From Bacteroidales bacterium (GTDB lineage: Bacteria; Bacteroidota; Bacteroidia; Bacteroidales; Rikenellaceae), in the NCBI GenBank assembly GCA_910574205.1, contig CAJSYJ010000001.1:868001-932000 (forward strand): 64,000 nt of DNA, in the 5' to 3' direction. Below, piece after piece: positions 63,443 through 64,000 of this stretch. The translations under genes and the position numbers were made by a program. Positions within the stretch are counted from its first letter, which is position 1. Each line of letters begins with the position of its first letter. The notes beneath the pieces were generated by a model that was given only the letters and a program-made list of their open reading frames with translations, searched no databases and was not told where the DNA came from.

Positions 63443-64000
63443 TTATTCATATTGCGTCGTGAAGGCCTTGGGACGAGTCATCGACTCGGCATAGACCACC
63501 CCGAACGTATCGGTTACCTTCACTTCGAGGGTCGACGTGGCCGACGCGGCCTCGACGGCGAACATGTGGCAGGTATACTCGCTGGGGAATGTCAGCGACG
63601 TGGTGGCGCCGCGGGGTATGTCGTACGAGGCCATGCGCAGCGGGTCGTACTTGCGGATCTGCTCGACCTCCAACTGACGGCCGTTCTCCGTGACCTCGAT
63701 CTTCCAGGCGGGCTCCCATGCCCAAACGTTGATATATACCACGTTCGAAGTCGGCGACAGATCGGCATAGTCGCCTGCGCGCTCGGGCATCTTCTCCTTG
63801 AACTTGGCCGTGGCGTCGCTGTTCCAATACTTCATGAACTCGTTCATGTCGTAGGTCTGGAACTGGCGGTCGATATCCACGCCCATGCCCTTGTATTTAT
63901 AGGTTACCTTGTCGCCGTCGGCCGTGAAGACCTTGTAACCGGCGGGCGAACCGTCGCAGCAGGCGTTGTTCTGCGCATAGCGATATGTCCACCACCACGT
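63443..64000 (-). CDS. Calcineurin-like phosphoesterase, C-terminal part (5' end outside window)
   Basis: The frame is open to the window edge, so only the last 185 residues are seen. They start TWWWTYRYAQNNACCDGSPA and include VYINVWAWEPAWKIEVTENG, KYDPLRMASYDIPR and FPSEYTCHMFAVEAASATST. This is the pattern of the C-terminal domain attached to Bacteroidales calcineurin-like phosphoesterases (MetallophosC type). The metal-binding domain itself is not in the window, so the enzymatic call rests on the C-terminal domain only. It is the first visible gene of the SusCD operon, 35 bases before the BACON lipoprotein gene. Confidence 0.75.
   Translation of the reverse strand, partial: TWWWTYRYAQNNACCDGSPAGYKVFTADGDKVTYKYKGMGVDIDRQFQTYDMNEFMKYWNSDATAKFKEKMPERAGDYADLSPTSNVVYINVWAWEPAWKIEVTENGRQLEVEQIRKYDPLRMASYDIPRGATTSLTFPSEYTCHMFAVEAASATSTLEVKVTDTFGVVYAESMTRPKAFTTQYE

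Overview
The window looks like a chromosome segment from a high-GC member of the Bacteroidales, most probably Alistipes or a close relative in the Rikenellaceae. The evidence is the SusC/SusD pair, type V (Mfa/Fim) fimbrial genes, families largely limited to Bacteroidales (DUF3575, DUF3868, DUF4906, DUF4254, DUF4837, DUF5106, DUF5689, PG0541-like), the gene order rplM-rpsI-rpsB-tsf, and promoters of the Bacteroidetes type (TAnnTTTG at -7) without Shine-Dalgarno leaders. The genus is inferred from composition and gene content, not from a database search.

Layout, left to right. 1-7.6 kb: end of coaBC, recN, a leaderless beta-propeller lipoprotein, clpB, an intergenic repeat cluster and an MscS channel. 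8-18.6 kb: a seven-gene type V fimbria operon (two outer-membrane/OmpA-like accessory proteins, Mfa1-type stalk subunit, FimB/Mfa2-type anchor, a further minor subunit, a very large DUF4906 tip-like protein and a thioredoxin-fold DUF5106 protein). 19-26 kb: TetR regulator followed by a TolC/MFP/RND efflux system and a small PG0541-like protein. 26-33 kb: metallo-hydrolase, short-chain dehydrogenase, surface lipoproteins and a FadL-type porin. 31.4-34 kb: small lipoproteins and a second TetR gene whose probable operator is a 48-bp perfect palindrome. 34-44.4 kb: metK with a SAM-II-like leader, an orphan ORF6N protein, glycosyltransferase/DUF4254, a glucosaminidase with LysM repeats, tRNA-Arg, DUF4837, polysaccharide deacetylase, ubiX, a zinc-ribbon protein and efp.

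44.4-50.3 kb is the least ordinary part. A fimbrillin-like lipoprotein and a DNA/RNA non-specific endonuclease lie in one continuous frame split by a single TGA, preceded by a 50-residue peptide with a G9 tract near its start. Next to it is a 1.2-kb T-depleted array of 8-bp (then 16-bp) units. Three copies of a roughly 95-bp two-hairpin element, each with a first hairpin of exactly 47 nt and compensatory arm changes, bracket these two segments.

50.3-53.2 kb is the ribosomal/translation cluster tsf, rpsB, rpsI, rplM (minus strand). 53.6-64 kb is one minus-strand outer-membrane operon: calcineurin-like phosphoesterase (cut by the window end), BACON lipoprotein (frameshifted), SusC, SusD and a DUF5689 lipoprotein, ending in a strong terminator.

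Two themes recur. Surface structures (fimbriae, the small-peptide/fimbrillin operon) are associated with G9 homopolymer tracts that could support phase variation. The intergenic spaces hold at least three families of undescribed-looking repeats.
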